Under the pieces are notes generated by a model. The model saw nothing but the letters and a program-made list of their open reading frames with translations. It was not told where the DNA came from and did not search any database. A program made the translations under genes and the position numbers. Source: Gaertneriomyces semiglobifer (taxonomy: Eukaryota > Chytridiomycota > Chytridiomycetes > Spizellomycetales > Spizellomycetaceae). From it: a DNA stretch of 64,000 bases. This document shows, piece by piece, positions 49,700 through 59,259 of this stretch. Within the stretch, counting starts at the first letter, position 1; each line of letters starts with the position of its first letter. The stretch covers positions 434,001-498,000 of the forward strand of contig JAHLKF010000007.1 of NCBI GenBank assembly GCA_025558075.1, given 5' to 3'.

Positions 49700-51993
49700 A
49701 TGGCGCGAGAGTTTGAGAACATCTATTTGGGTGGGTCTAATAAGAGAAAGGTAAAAGTCAAAGTGCTGCAAGTGAAGCGCTCAGTCACAACTAGGAGCGA
49801 TGTGCTGAAGGAGTTTTTGAATATTACCAGGATGTAGGGCGACTAAAAGTGGCAGAGGCGGGTATAGGATGGAAGAACGCCGCTTCCGGAAAGGTTACCG
49901 CTGTTCCGGCAGCTGACATTCAGAAGCTCTCGTGGTTGCGCTGTGCACGAGACTTTGAGCTCCGTGTCCAAAACAAAGACGGCAACGTCATTAAGTTTGA
50001 CGGCTTTCCGCGAGATGCCTACGAACCTTTGGCGCATCTTGTTAAGAACTTGTATCATAAGACCATTGAGCAGAAAGATCTCTCGGTACGAGGCTGGAAC
50101 TGGGGATCTGTCGAGTTTTCCGGAAACAACATGACGTTCAACGTCGCCAACCGTCCCGCTTTTGAGGTACCACTTAACAAAGTTGCAAATGCAAATCTTG
50201 CGACACGGAATGAAGTGTCCATTGAGTTCATCCAGCCGGAAACGCCGGTCGACCCGAAGAATAGAAAGGAGTCGGAGGATTCGCTGGTAGAATTGCGCTT
50301 GTTTGTGCCGGGGATGGGTACCGAAAAGCAAGTAACTCAGAATGAAGAAGGAGTCAAACTTTTCAAAGACAAGGATGATGCCAGTGCGTTAAAAACTTCA
50401 CAGGAGGTGCCAAATGGTGAAAATGATGAGACGGCAGCACCAGTTTTGGATGAAGACGGCGAAGCACTATCATCCGCACATTTATTGTGCGAAACTATTA
50501 AGCAAAAAGCAGACTTTGGCGGCACTCTTGGGGAGGCTATTGCTTCTTTTGCGAACATTCTCTGCCTCACACCTCGTGGCCGTTACGAGGTCGACATGTT
50601 CCCAGACTTTTTCAGATTGCGCGGCAAATCGCACGATTACAAGATTTTGTACAGTTCGATTGTGCAACTTTTCCTGTTGCCGAAGCCGGATGAGCTGCAT
50701 TACATGTTCGTTGTCGGTCTAGATCCACCGCTGCGACAAGGCCAGACACGATATCCTCATCTGATTTTCCAGTTTGAAAGGGAGGAAGAGGTTGAGTTGG
50801 AACTCAACATTGAGGATGCATTGTTGGAGAGCAAATACGAAGGGCAGCTCTTAAAGACCTACGATGGTCCTGTGTACGAGGTTGTCAGTGAAGTGATTAA
50901 AGGGCTCTCGGGCAAAAAAGTTACTAGTCCGGGCGGGACATACAAGAGCTCTCAAGGCCAAAGCGGTATCAAATGCGCCTACAAGGCTAACGAGGCATTC
51001 CTGTACCCTCTCGAGCGCACGGTGGTCTCAATTCCGAAGCCCTCAATATCAATTCAAATGGCCGAGATTGCCGCAGTCACGTTCTCTCGGGTTGGCGGCG
51101 GCGGAGGAAATGCTCTCAAAACGTTTGAGATCAAGTTCAACCTCAAAGATGGACCAGAGTACACGTATAGTAGCATACCTCGGGAGGAATATGAGACCTT
51201 GGAGCCATTTTTCCGATCGCGCAAGGTGAAGGTGGTAAATGACATGGCGGATGCCACCATTGGATATCATGATAACAGTGATTTGGAGAGTGAGGAAGAA
51301 GATGCGACTGCAAGTCGTAAGCGTATTCGCACGGAAGTTGACGGGTTCGATGATGAGGACGAGAGTGAGGATGAAGATTTTGCGCCGGACGAGGACAGTG
51401 ACGTTGCTGAAGAGTTTGATGAGCAGTACGCAGGAAGTGAAAGTGAAGGTGAAGCTGCCGTGACCGTGCAGAGTGATGATGAGGAAGGAGAGAAATCAAA
51501 ATCAAGACCTAAGCCAGTAGTGTCCAAAAGCTCAAAAGAACCGGCCAAGAAAAAGGCGAAAAAGGATAAGGATGCGCCGAAGCGAGGAATGAGTGCCTTT
51601 TTGCTTTTCTCCAGTGATAAGCGAAAACAGGTGATGGAAGAGAACCCTGGTATCACTTTACCTGAGACAGGCAAGAAACTTGGAGAGATGTGGAAAAATA
51701 TCACGGATGACGACCGTGCTGTAAGTTGTGCCCACTCTTCTTTCTCAGTTGGTCATGTCATTCCATTAACATCTGTGTGTCAAACTCGATCATAGCATTA
51801 CGAAAAACTGGCAAAGGAAGATAAAGCGCGGTACCAACGAGAAATGGAATCGTACGAAGCCAATAGCAGCAAACCAGGTAGCAGCAGCAGCGCCAGCAGC
51901 AAGAAATCTAAACCCGTCAACCAACCGCGTGATTCGTCGTCATCAAAGTTTGCTAGTGCGGAATTTATTGATAGTGATGACGATCGAGATTAA
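49700..51993 (+). CDS. POB3: FACT complex subunit Pob3/SSRP1 with HMG box
   Basis: Exons 49700-49750, 49831-51720 and 51796-51993; phases match, 712 aa. FACT is the histone chaperone that reorganises nucleosomes in transcription and replication. The first exon MAREFENIYLGGSNKRK joins DVGRLKVAEAGIGWKN as in yeast Pob3. Domains in order: NTD/dimerisation (to about 115, with LSVRGWNWGSVEF), Spt16-binding domain (CLTPRGRYEVDMFPDF, FRLRGKSHDYKILYSSI), middle tandem PH domain (IKCAYKANEAFLYPLERT, AAVTFSRVGGGGGNAL), acidic region (FDDEDESEDEDFAPDED) and an HMG box from about residue 600 (PKRGMSAFLLFSSDKRKQV, GKKLGEMWKNI, HYEKLAKEDKARYQ). Yeast Pob3 lacks a fused HMG box; the fusion is the ancestral, animal-like state. 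Confidence 0.97.
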
Positions 51994-52222
51994 AGCAGGC
52001 ATTAGGTGTATGTAGCATTATATGCATTCCTTTTTTTGTACTTGTACCGTGCTTGCACGCGTTTTGTGAAGTGCCCCTCTGAGTCAGTTCGTTCACCAAC
52101 AGATTGGCCACGAGTTATGTATACAACTACATGCGCTTTTGCGATGATAAGGCACGCTGGCGTGACGGTCGACGAGAAATAGTTATTAGGAATATGTAGA
52201 TGATACAGACGAGGCAGCAAAT

Positions 52223-52941
52223 CTATTGAACGGTACATGCATCCTTTCCTTTCTTTTTGCCAGAGCCTTTGGAGGCCTTCGAATCCCTTCTTGGAGCCGC
52301 TTTGGTCGGAGATCCCGGACCAGTCTTTGTAGTACCCGAAGAGGAAGAAGCGCCGCCCATATTGAACCGCTTCAACGCGGCAAATCCCGCCTTGTTGACG
52401 GGTGTACTCGCGGGTTTCGGCGGGGCCTTTTTTGGACCGGGACACTTGTGATCCACCTCTAATCGATGCCTGATACAAAAGTTCACCTCACATCGAGCGC
52501 ACTTTATCGGCACCACTTCTTTCTTCGTACATCCCTTGACCCCGCATCCATTAAATGCGCGCCCTCGTTTGGCGCTAATGCTTTCGTCAGGACAGCCTGC
52601 CGCGATGTGGCGGTCGATAATGTCGTCTGGAGAGAGGGAGGGAGATGAGCCAGGTGGGATAATTTGCGAACAGAGCGGGCACGTCAGGGTGCGACGGTCT
52701 GCCGGGAGAGTGGGACAGTGATGGTAGTCAGACGATGGAGGGTTGGTGAGCGTAGGCTTGTAGTGGGATTGACAAAAGGTTTTGCTGCAGTGGGGGCAAG
52801 TATATGGCAGAAAGTCTATAGTTGATGCAGATGAGGTGTAAGAACGGGACCATGTATGGTGTAGGTAGGGGAAGGAGAAGACCTACCGAGCTGGTTACAG
52901 CCATTCTTTTGACAGTGGCGGCCAATATCCGGAAGTTCCAT
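52223..52941 (-). CDS. AN1-type zinc-finger protein, ZFAND2-like
   Basis: Minus strand, exons 52887-52941 and 52223-52815; phases match, 215 aa. Two AN1 fingers. The first: MELPDIGRHCQKNGCNQLDF, then LPYTCPHCSKTFCQSHYKP, HHCPTLPADRRTLTCPLC. The spacer SPDDIIDRHIAAGCPD is characteristic of ZFAND2/AIRAP proteins. The second: FNGCGVKGCTKKEVVPIKC, ARCEVNFCIRHRLEVDHKC. The tail is Ser/Gly/Lys-rich (SKGSGKKKGKDACTVQ). Relatives (human ZFAND2A/B, yeast Cuz1) work with the proteasome and Cdc48 during arsenite or proteotoxic stress. No ubiquitin-interaction motif is visible. Confidence 0.93.
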
Positions 52942-53195
52942 TGCAAGCGAAGAAGCCCGTGGCAATGTAGCAGCAAGCAATTCTGGAATTCAGAAGCTTC
53001 GCAGCAACATTTGCAATGGCATTTTACACGCCTTTGAAAGCGCCGCAACCTTATTATCTTATCGTTAACAGGACCGCCGCGGAGCTTCCACACATCCGGG
53101 TACACTATTACCCATGCTCCACATAGTGTAGAGATTCAAGAGGAACTGCACAACCGCCATGGAACGTCTCCGGCAAGCCTAAGCGATGGAACCCA

Positions 53196-53218
53196 CCCCC
53201 CCCCCCCCCCCCCCCCCC
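53196..53218. repeat. 23-nt poly(C) homopolymer
   Basis: An uninterrupted run of C. The minus strand is a G23 tract able to form G-quadruplexes. Its exact length in an assembly should be treated with caution because homopolymers are error-prone. Confidence 0.9.
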
Positions 53219-53585
53219 GCCTCATTCGAAAGTGAGTAGAGAGATGTCAGCCAAGGACAATAAAAGCAAGACGACCAATCATAAGTAGCGGCCCCGATAT
53301 AATTAATGACGACGACGACGACCGCCAGCAACAACAACAGCGACAGCAACTACCAATGGCCAAGTTACCACCTGAAATCTACGCACTATTGGTGCAACGC
53401 TCCAACCGCAACAGCGTTGCAACAAACGCATAGTGGAGTCATTGGTTCTTGCTTTGCTTCCGAGGATGGTCATCTCACGTCGTGCAATTTGCAATACTGG
53501 ATTGACCACGTTGTCCTTACATCCTGTGGTCCATTGAGACCTTGTGGTCCATTGATACGAGATGGAGATACGAGATGCAGGTATG

Positions 53586-53760
53586 AGATGCAGCTCACCA
53601 CTGAGCTATACGTCCATTAGATGTTCTCTCAGCCACCTCCTCACCTCTTACCACTGAGCTATACCTCCATTGATACGAGATGCAGCTCATCATTGAGCTA
53701 TACGTCCATTGATACGAGATGCAGCTCACCACTGAGCTATACGTCCATTGACACGAGATC
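53586..53760 (-). repeat. Minisatellite whose unit contains a tRNA A-box-like word
   Basis: A 39-bp unit, on the plus strand gatacgagatgcagctcacc followed by actgagctatacgtccatt, is repeated: clear tandem copies start at about 53672 and 53711, with diverged copies near 53586 and 53640 and a partial one at 53750. On the minus strand each unit reads TAGCTCAGTGGT, which fits the Pol III internal A-box/D-arm consensus. A-box words fall at 53597-53608, 53650-53661, 53689-53700 (one base changed) and 53728-53739. I see no matching B-box, so these are not tRNA genes. Confidence 0.75.
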
Positions 53761-53890
53761 CATTTACCTATCATAACCATTTAAACAGAAAGTTTCTCCC
53801 AATCAGAGCCAAATTGGCAGCCAATTTCCACATTTTAAAATAAATACATGAACAGTATACACAACATTGTCCCTATTTCTGTAAGACTGT

Positions 53891-55257
53891 CTATAGATGG
53901 GATGCACCAGCACCAGCCTGTTCGACCTGGTTCTTCTTGGCTTCTTCATAAGTTGGCCAATCATTGTACTGTTCCCTGCCTCCACCATAGAACTTTTTGA
54001 AATCCATGTAGGGCGCCAATTCCCACCCGTTTTTCAGGCGTTCCACCAGATCCGGATTCGTGATGAAAGGTCTTCCAAAACCAATCAATTCCGCGCGTTT
54101 TTCTTGCAAAGCTTGTTCAGCGGTTTCGGTGGTATATCCACCGGTCACTAGTAGGGCGGTGGGCGCCTTGATGAGTTGGCGGAACTCGTTGAGTTTGGAC
54201 TGAGAATGAGGAGGACCTTGCTTCCATGACCCCCAGACTGGCTCAGTGAGCGAAATGTAGGAAAGTTTATAGCTAGCAAGCCTTTCAAGGACGTAGGAGA
54301 AGAGTGCATTGGGGTTCTCATCGCTGGTACCTTGGCCGTTGAAGTAGGGAGACAGGCGAATTGCCACGCGGTTGGACGGGAGCTCAGAAAGTACTGCTTC
54401 AATTACTTCAATCAAGAAACGGGCGCGGTTAGGAATACTACCGCCGTAGCGGTCGGTGCGCTTGTTCGACGACGTTTGCAGGAACTGATCAATGAGGTAT
54501 CCATGGGCTGCAAATTCAAAATGGTAAGGTAAATGGTAAGGAGATTGGCATCAGAAAGACTGACCTCCATGAATTTCCACGCCGTCAAAGTTGGCCTCTC
54601 TAGCTCGTTGGGCGCTGACCCGGTATTCGCTGACAATAAACTTTATTTCTTCCTCTGTCAAGGGCCTTGGCGTTTCCTTGCCTTCCAATGGAACGTCAGA
54701 TGCAGACACTGGCGGCTTGTTGTTTGGTTGAAATCTGGAGTGCGATACACGACCAACGTGCCTATCAAGCAACGAACATCAGTTCTCCCGTGATCCGTTA
54801 AACAGCCACAAGGCAATCCATACCAGAGCTGCGCATAAATGTATCCCCCCTTGGCGTGAACGGCATCGGTGGCCTTCTTCCAACCCTTGGCCTGCTCTTC
54901 GGTCAACAATGCGGGAACGTGGTCATCTTTTACAAAAATTGTCAGGACGAGAAGGTCTCAATCCGTGAGTCCATGTACTCACATCCAATGCCAGTGACGC
55001 TACTTGTAGTGCCTTCAGTGATAAGAAGGCCGCCGGGCGTCGCCCGCTGGGCATAGTGCTCGGCATTCAGGTCATTCGCAACCTCCTACATCGACAACAG
55101 ACCATCAATTCGGCTATCTTTGGTGCGTGGATGCTTTGTAAAAAAGTGCACATACCCCCGGCGACCTTGACCTGGTCATCGGACCCATGACAACCCGATG
55201 TTGCAGATTCATGGTGCCCACACGAATGGGAGAGAACAAAAGACGACTTGAACTCAT
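53891..55257 (-). CDS. Old yellow enzyme family NADPH:flavin oxidoreductase
   Basis: Minus strand, exons 55156-55257, 54983-55085, 54824-54926, 54565-54761 and 53891-54507; all phases match, 373 aa, full length. FMN-dependent ene-reductase that reduces activated C=C bonds with NADPH. Motifs: LFSPIRVGTMNLQHRVVMGP, GGLLITEGT, GWKKATDAVHAKGGYIYAQL, WHVGRVSH, FDGVEIHG joined to AHGYLIDQFLQTSSNKRTD, RYGGSIPNRARFLIEVIEAV, and the FMN-phosphate region LIGFGRPFITNPDLVERL. The catalytic pair lies in the EIHGAHGYL neighbourhood. The C-terminus DFKKFYGGGREQYNDWPTY is typical of fungal members. Substrate in vivo unknown. Confidence 0.95.
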
Positions 55258-55579
55258 GATTGAAATGATGTATTAAACTGTTTTTACTAGATGTATAGCA
55301 ATGCCTGGGCTGCTGGCTAGCTGGCTGCTTCTGCCCCCCCCCTCCTTTTTATACTGTTCCCTGCATCCGCTTCCAAATGCTTCTCTGTTCTGCCGAGTGT
55401 ATCCATGATCCATCCGCCTATTGCACCTTGCTTACTTTCATCATATCCATGCATAGCGTCAAACTAATAGTGCCGATCCAAAAAGTTGTGCCGAGCGGAG
55501 TTTGTCATCCGCCAACGTCGCGCAATAAGGGCTTATCGATTGGAGAAATCAATAAGTGTCGGACCCAACCGTGTTTTGC
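55258..55579. other. Spacer between OYE and DAGL-like gene
   Basis: About 320 bp, containing a short C run near 55334-55342. It presumably carries the OYE promoter and the DAGL-like 3' region. No gene seen. Confidence 0.45.
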
Positions 55580-57967
55580 TCAGTTCACGTCCACTGTAAC
55601 CGTGCCGGCGCTGCCTCTTCTGGTGCGTGTCAATCCTTCCAGCACTGTACCTAGCTTGTTAGGCATGTGATCCGCACCCATTGTTCTAGTTACAATGATC
55701 TCCTGGAACTTTTCTGGGGTCGTCCATCTCGCGCGGAATGTCTCTTGCGTTTTGCTTGTTTGAGTAGTGGGACGTCGACGACAACAGAAAAAGCGAAATG
55801 GCTGATGCATATGCTGGTGAGATGGCAGGAGGGGAAGTGTGGATGCATTGGATGATGCGTCCATTTTTCGCGGTGCCTCCTTTCGTAGGTGGAGGACACG
55901 TCCGGGAAGAAACGTGTAGGGGTTTGCGGTGGAATCCCACCTGGTTCTGCGCAATGACGGATCCGAGGTGGGAGATTCCGGTATTCCAAGTTCCAGATTG
56001 GGATCGACAGTATACGGATTTTGATTCCAGATGCTTCGCCCCAATAACCACTCTACCACTACCCCGCCGAGAACTCGAAGCTTGTGTTCTTTGCAATTGG
56101 CGATACACCAGTTGACTTCTCCTTTCATTTTTTCAACAGTATGCCGGCTCAAGCGCGGCACCACATCCGAACCGAGAACAACACTGATACAAAACGTTTC
56201 AAAATACGCATTGGCTTCGCGTGTAATCATGCATCCAGGGGGGGAGTACGCTATAGCTTCCGCATTCGGATGTATTCGTTGCCGAAACAGAAAGGCCAAC
56301 AGTGACGCCACTCCGCCACCCAAAGAATGCCCGACACATAGAAGCCGGTAAGATTTGTACGCATTCGCTTCAGAGAATATCCCCGCGAGTACGCCTGCCG
56401 ATTCTATTTCCTCTAGCACGTTCCGCGCGGTTTTCCACATTCCAGCGTGGGTATACGCTTTCATGCTCGAGTTTCCAAGCCGGGGGACCTCAATTTCCAC
56501 AAGATCGCAGTTGAGGTCTACCAAAATATCCGCGGTTGAAAGCGTGCCCCGCACTGCTACCACAACCGCTTGACGCGGATGATCGTAACAAATCACAAAC
56601 GGCGTTCGAAAGAGGCCTCCCTTGAGGGATACATATACAATGTCTGCGTGCGGCAGTTGCTCTTGTAATGGCGTAGTTGCCGGGACGCAGGGGATGAACG
56701 AAGGCGCCGTAAATGTTCTTATGGCCGCTACAGCGGTTGCAGGAGTCGGTCGCGCCCATGGGCAAAGCATGTGTTTAAGGCCACGCGCCATGTTTGTGAA
56801 CATGAAAAGCGGAAGTCCATATATACACTCGGCGTATTGAAAAAAGTGGGTAATGTCCCGCAATTCTTCGTCAGACACTGTGCCTGTTTTTGTAGGTCGA
56901 GGAGTCACAGGCGGTGGAAAAGCATGCGACCCGGTCGCCAAGACATTGTCCACATTCCTTTGAGCCAACGCGATTCCTGCATCTGGGTCGTTCATCGATT
57001 CATCTTCGTCACTGGAACTATCCGACGCCGTTTCGTTCGCACTCACCCCGCGATCGGCCACCTGTTTCAACCGCTGCTTTCTCTGCAACAAGATGATCCC
57101 AACCAAAATATCACTTGGAACAGTTTGCGCGTCTTCAAAAAACTCTGCAAACACTCTTGCAACATCGCTAAGTACGTCTCCATCAGCATCCGTCGGGTCC
57201 TTGGTCTTGAACACAAATCCTAGCCTCGAACGCCACAGCGCCGCATGGTCTATTTCCTCCACATTGATGGGGATGGCACGGACAAATAGAATAGTCAGAC
57301 TGATAAGGTACAGTAGCAGTGCTGCAGTCGAAAAGTACACCAAAAGATGGATGACCACGGATGTCGCAGATGATCCGGGACAGGTTAGGCCTTCTGATCG
57401 AAGTAAGAGTTGGAATCCGAAAATCTGCACGCCCTGGTAATGAAATTATCCATAGTTTATGTCAGTTGCGTCGCAAATCACAAGTGCATCATTCAATTGT
57501 ACCAGTTCAAATAGGACTAGCACTACATGGCAATACAGAGCTTTCCTGTGTGGCCCAATGGTCAGCAGTGGCTTATTTCTCGCAACTGAACTCCACAAAA
57601 AGCATTACGTGATATGTCTGCGAGGCCTATCGTCTGACACCGTCCCTCTCAAACTTATCCAGCAAATGATCGTCTCGCACAAAAGCTCTGGAACCAGGAC
57701 GGCAATCGACAGAACGAGGTAGACTCGCAGATCATGCTCGGGCGTGCATGTTGAGGCGTTCTGTTGAATGTGGTGATACACCGCTGAGGACGCTATTAGC
57801 CTGCAAGCGAACCAGAAAATGAACATGTGCGGACGACTAGGAGGAGACGGAGCGCCATTCCGCATGCCATACCATAAAAAATGGGCCGTTAACCCGTATA
57901 ACGACGGGAAGAAAAGGTCATCACTCCCAATATGCCACCGACGGTTAAAGAGGACCAGGCCGGGCAT
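55580..57967 (-). CDS. sn-1-specific diacylglycerol lipase (DAGL)-like
   Basis: Minus strand, exons 57609-57967, 57482-57545 and 55580-57433; phases match, 758 aa. The N-terminus MPGLVLFNRRWHIGSDDL is the DAGL signature (family MPGxVxFxRRWxxGSDDL), followed by membrane spans (MFIFWFACRLIASSAVY, VYLVLSIAVLVPELLCE, KALYCHVVLVLFELVQL, VIHLLVYFSTAALLLYLISL). The lipase class 3 domain has VVVAVRGTLSTADILVDL, YTHAGMWKTARNVLEEI, nucleophile motif GHSLGG (Ser511) and YSPPGCMITREANAYFETF with SDVVPRLS. DAGL releases 2-acylglycerol from diacylglycerol at the plasma membrane. The tail after position 640 is basic and probably regulatory. ATG at 57967 is chosen because it begins the conserved motif. Confidence 0.94.
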
Positions 57968-58261
57968 ACCCAATGTGCAATTTCAAGTCTGCATACGGCT
58001 CCGCTCACGGCCTTTTCGGAAGCATCTGAGTTTTTGCAAAAGTTCTTATTACGCGCTCGCTCATGACATAACGTTAAAATTAACTGCCTGCGATAATTTA
58101 GCCGCTAGGCAAGCAGCTGAACCTGCCTATGCCTTCTATGTCTATGCCTATGCTCAATGTGGGAAGCCATAAGAGGCCGCTCGGTGAGACATTCAAAACT
58201 CCGCTTGGGCGAGGGAGTGTTCACTTTCTTAAGGTAGGCGAAAAAAGCACAACATCCAGAA

Positions 58262-58871
58262 CCAGCCGAACAGGTTCCATGACCAGTGAGTCGATCCCGA
58301 CTTTGTCAACTCACAGGGCCGCAGTTTGCGTGCCACATGGACCTCTACGATCATTCTCAGAGACGCAAATGGGAATATGATGGCACGTAGGGCCCGTCGT
58401 CAGGGCCTGCAACCTGGAGTTCCAGTATCTCAACCAGTACCACCGGTGGTAGCGTTTGGGTGGGCCAATTTTACTTGGAGGAGTCCCTATGCAAGTGTGC
58501 CGACAAAGGCCCTGGCTCGGGAGATGGCTGTGCAAGGAGCAACTGTGGTCATGATGCCGGAGAAAGAGACTACAGCCACTGATTCTGCAAGGCTCACGTA
58601 CTACGAAGAGAAAGCGCTTGGCATTCCAGCAATGGGTATTCCGCCTGGGACAAGGGATCACCCATGTATTCTTGACCGAGATATCAATGCCGCCAGCATG
58701 CTCCGTTTCTGCTTGTGGACATATGCAAACTTTGGAGGAGCGAGACTCGCATGGAATCTCCCAGACAACTTAACATATGTGCCTCCACCTCCTGCCGTCT
58801 GGGTTTGGTTAGTTTTTTATATAGTTTATTTTAAAAAAAGTTGGAGACGAATCTCACATCACATTTTTTAG
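58262..58871 (+). pseudogene. Truncated Fanzor/TnpB-like RuvC nuclease fragment
   Basis: A plus-strand frame to TAG 58869-58871 resembles the C-terminal RuvC half of TnpB/Fanzor proteins. It contains PPVVAFGWANFTWRSPYAS, then SVPTKALAREMAVQGATVVM, the glutamate-bearing segment MMPEKETTATDSA (position of RuvC-II, gag at 58560-58562) and HPCILDRDINAASMLRFC, matching the RuvC-III DRDxNAA motif (Asp codon 58680-58682). Just upstream, the same frame reads VDPDFVNSQG (58290-58319), similar to the VDPG RuvC-I motif, but an in-frame TGA lies at 58287. The zinc-ribbon cysteines expected between RuvC-II and III are missing apart from one. Only about 300 bp separate it from DAGL, too little for the N-terminal RNA-binding half, so it looks like a remnant. 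Chytrids are known to carry Fanzor genes. No inverted repeats seen. Confidence 0.55.
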
Positions 58872-59259
58872 TTGATAGAAAACAGCAGGGTCGTATGGTC
58901 CAAATCCTGGCGCGAAATCAGGTGATTATGTAAGCTACTCCGATAGAGACCGACACAGATGGGAAGGCGGGCAGATATAACTCTCCATTCACGAAGAGCC
59001 ATAGAACGTCATCTCAAACTGAGGATTGTAATGCTGGCCCGCTAGTTTTTTGGATGACGACGTCACCTTGGACGTTATTGAGCGCCATGGGGGAGCTGAT
59101 TCACCCCAACATGTGTAGGACTTCTGGGAGCGGGAGTTTTGGATCTGCTGGTGCCACTTATGCACTGATCAGCGAGAGCGCCCTCTGGTTTCTGCCCCTG
59201 CCTTGCAAGAACAGGTTCTGAGATACTCTCAAACTTCTGGTGCAACCACGGTTGGAAGA
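58872..59259. other. Upstream region of the TmcB-like gene
   Basis: About 390 bp with no supported gene, presumably promoter and leader of the TmcB-like gene and the tail of the Fanzor-like fragment. A T/A-rich patch lies just before it at about 58810-58870. Confidence 0.4.

Larger units (their letters stand above)
52942..53890. other. Intergenic repeat patch
   Basis: About 950 bp without a supported gene. It contains a 23-nt C run, a (gac)n trinucleotide run near 53307-53321 and a minisatellite, the first and last listed separately. Reading frames here are low-complexity products of the repeats. Confidence 0.5.

Noticed and set aside
51267..51704. 145-codon minus frame rich in Ser
   Set aside because: Antisense shadow of the acidic GA-rich region of POB3.
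53640..53760. tRNA gene suggested by GTATAGCTCAGTGGT on the minus strand
   Set aside because: No B-box, anticodon arm or acceptor pairing follows; the word simply repeats every 39 bp.
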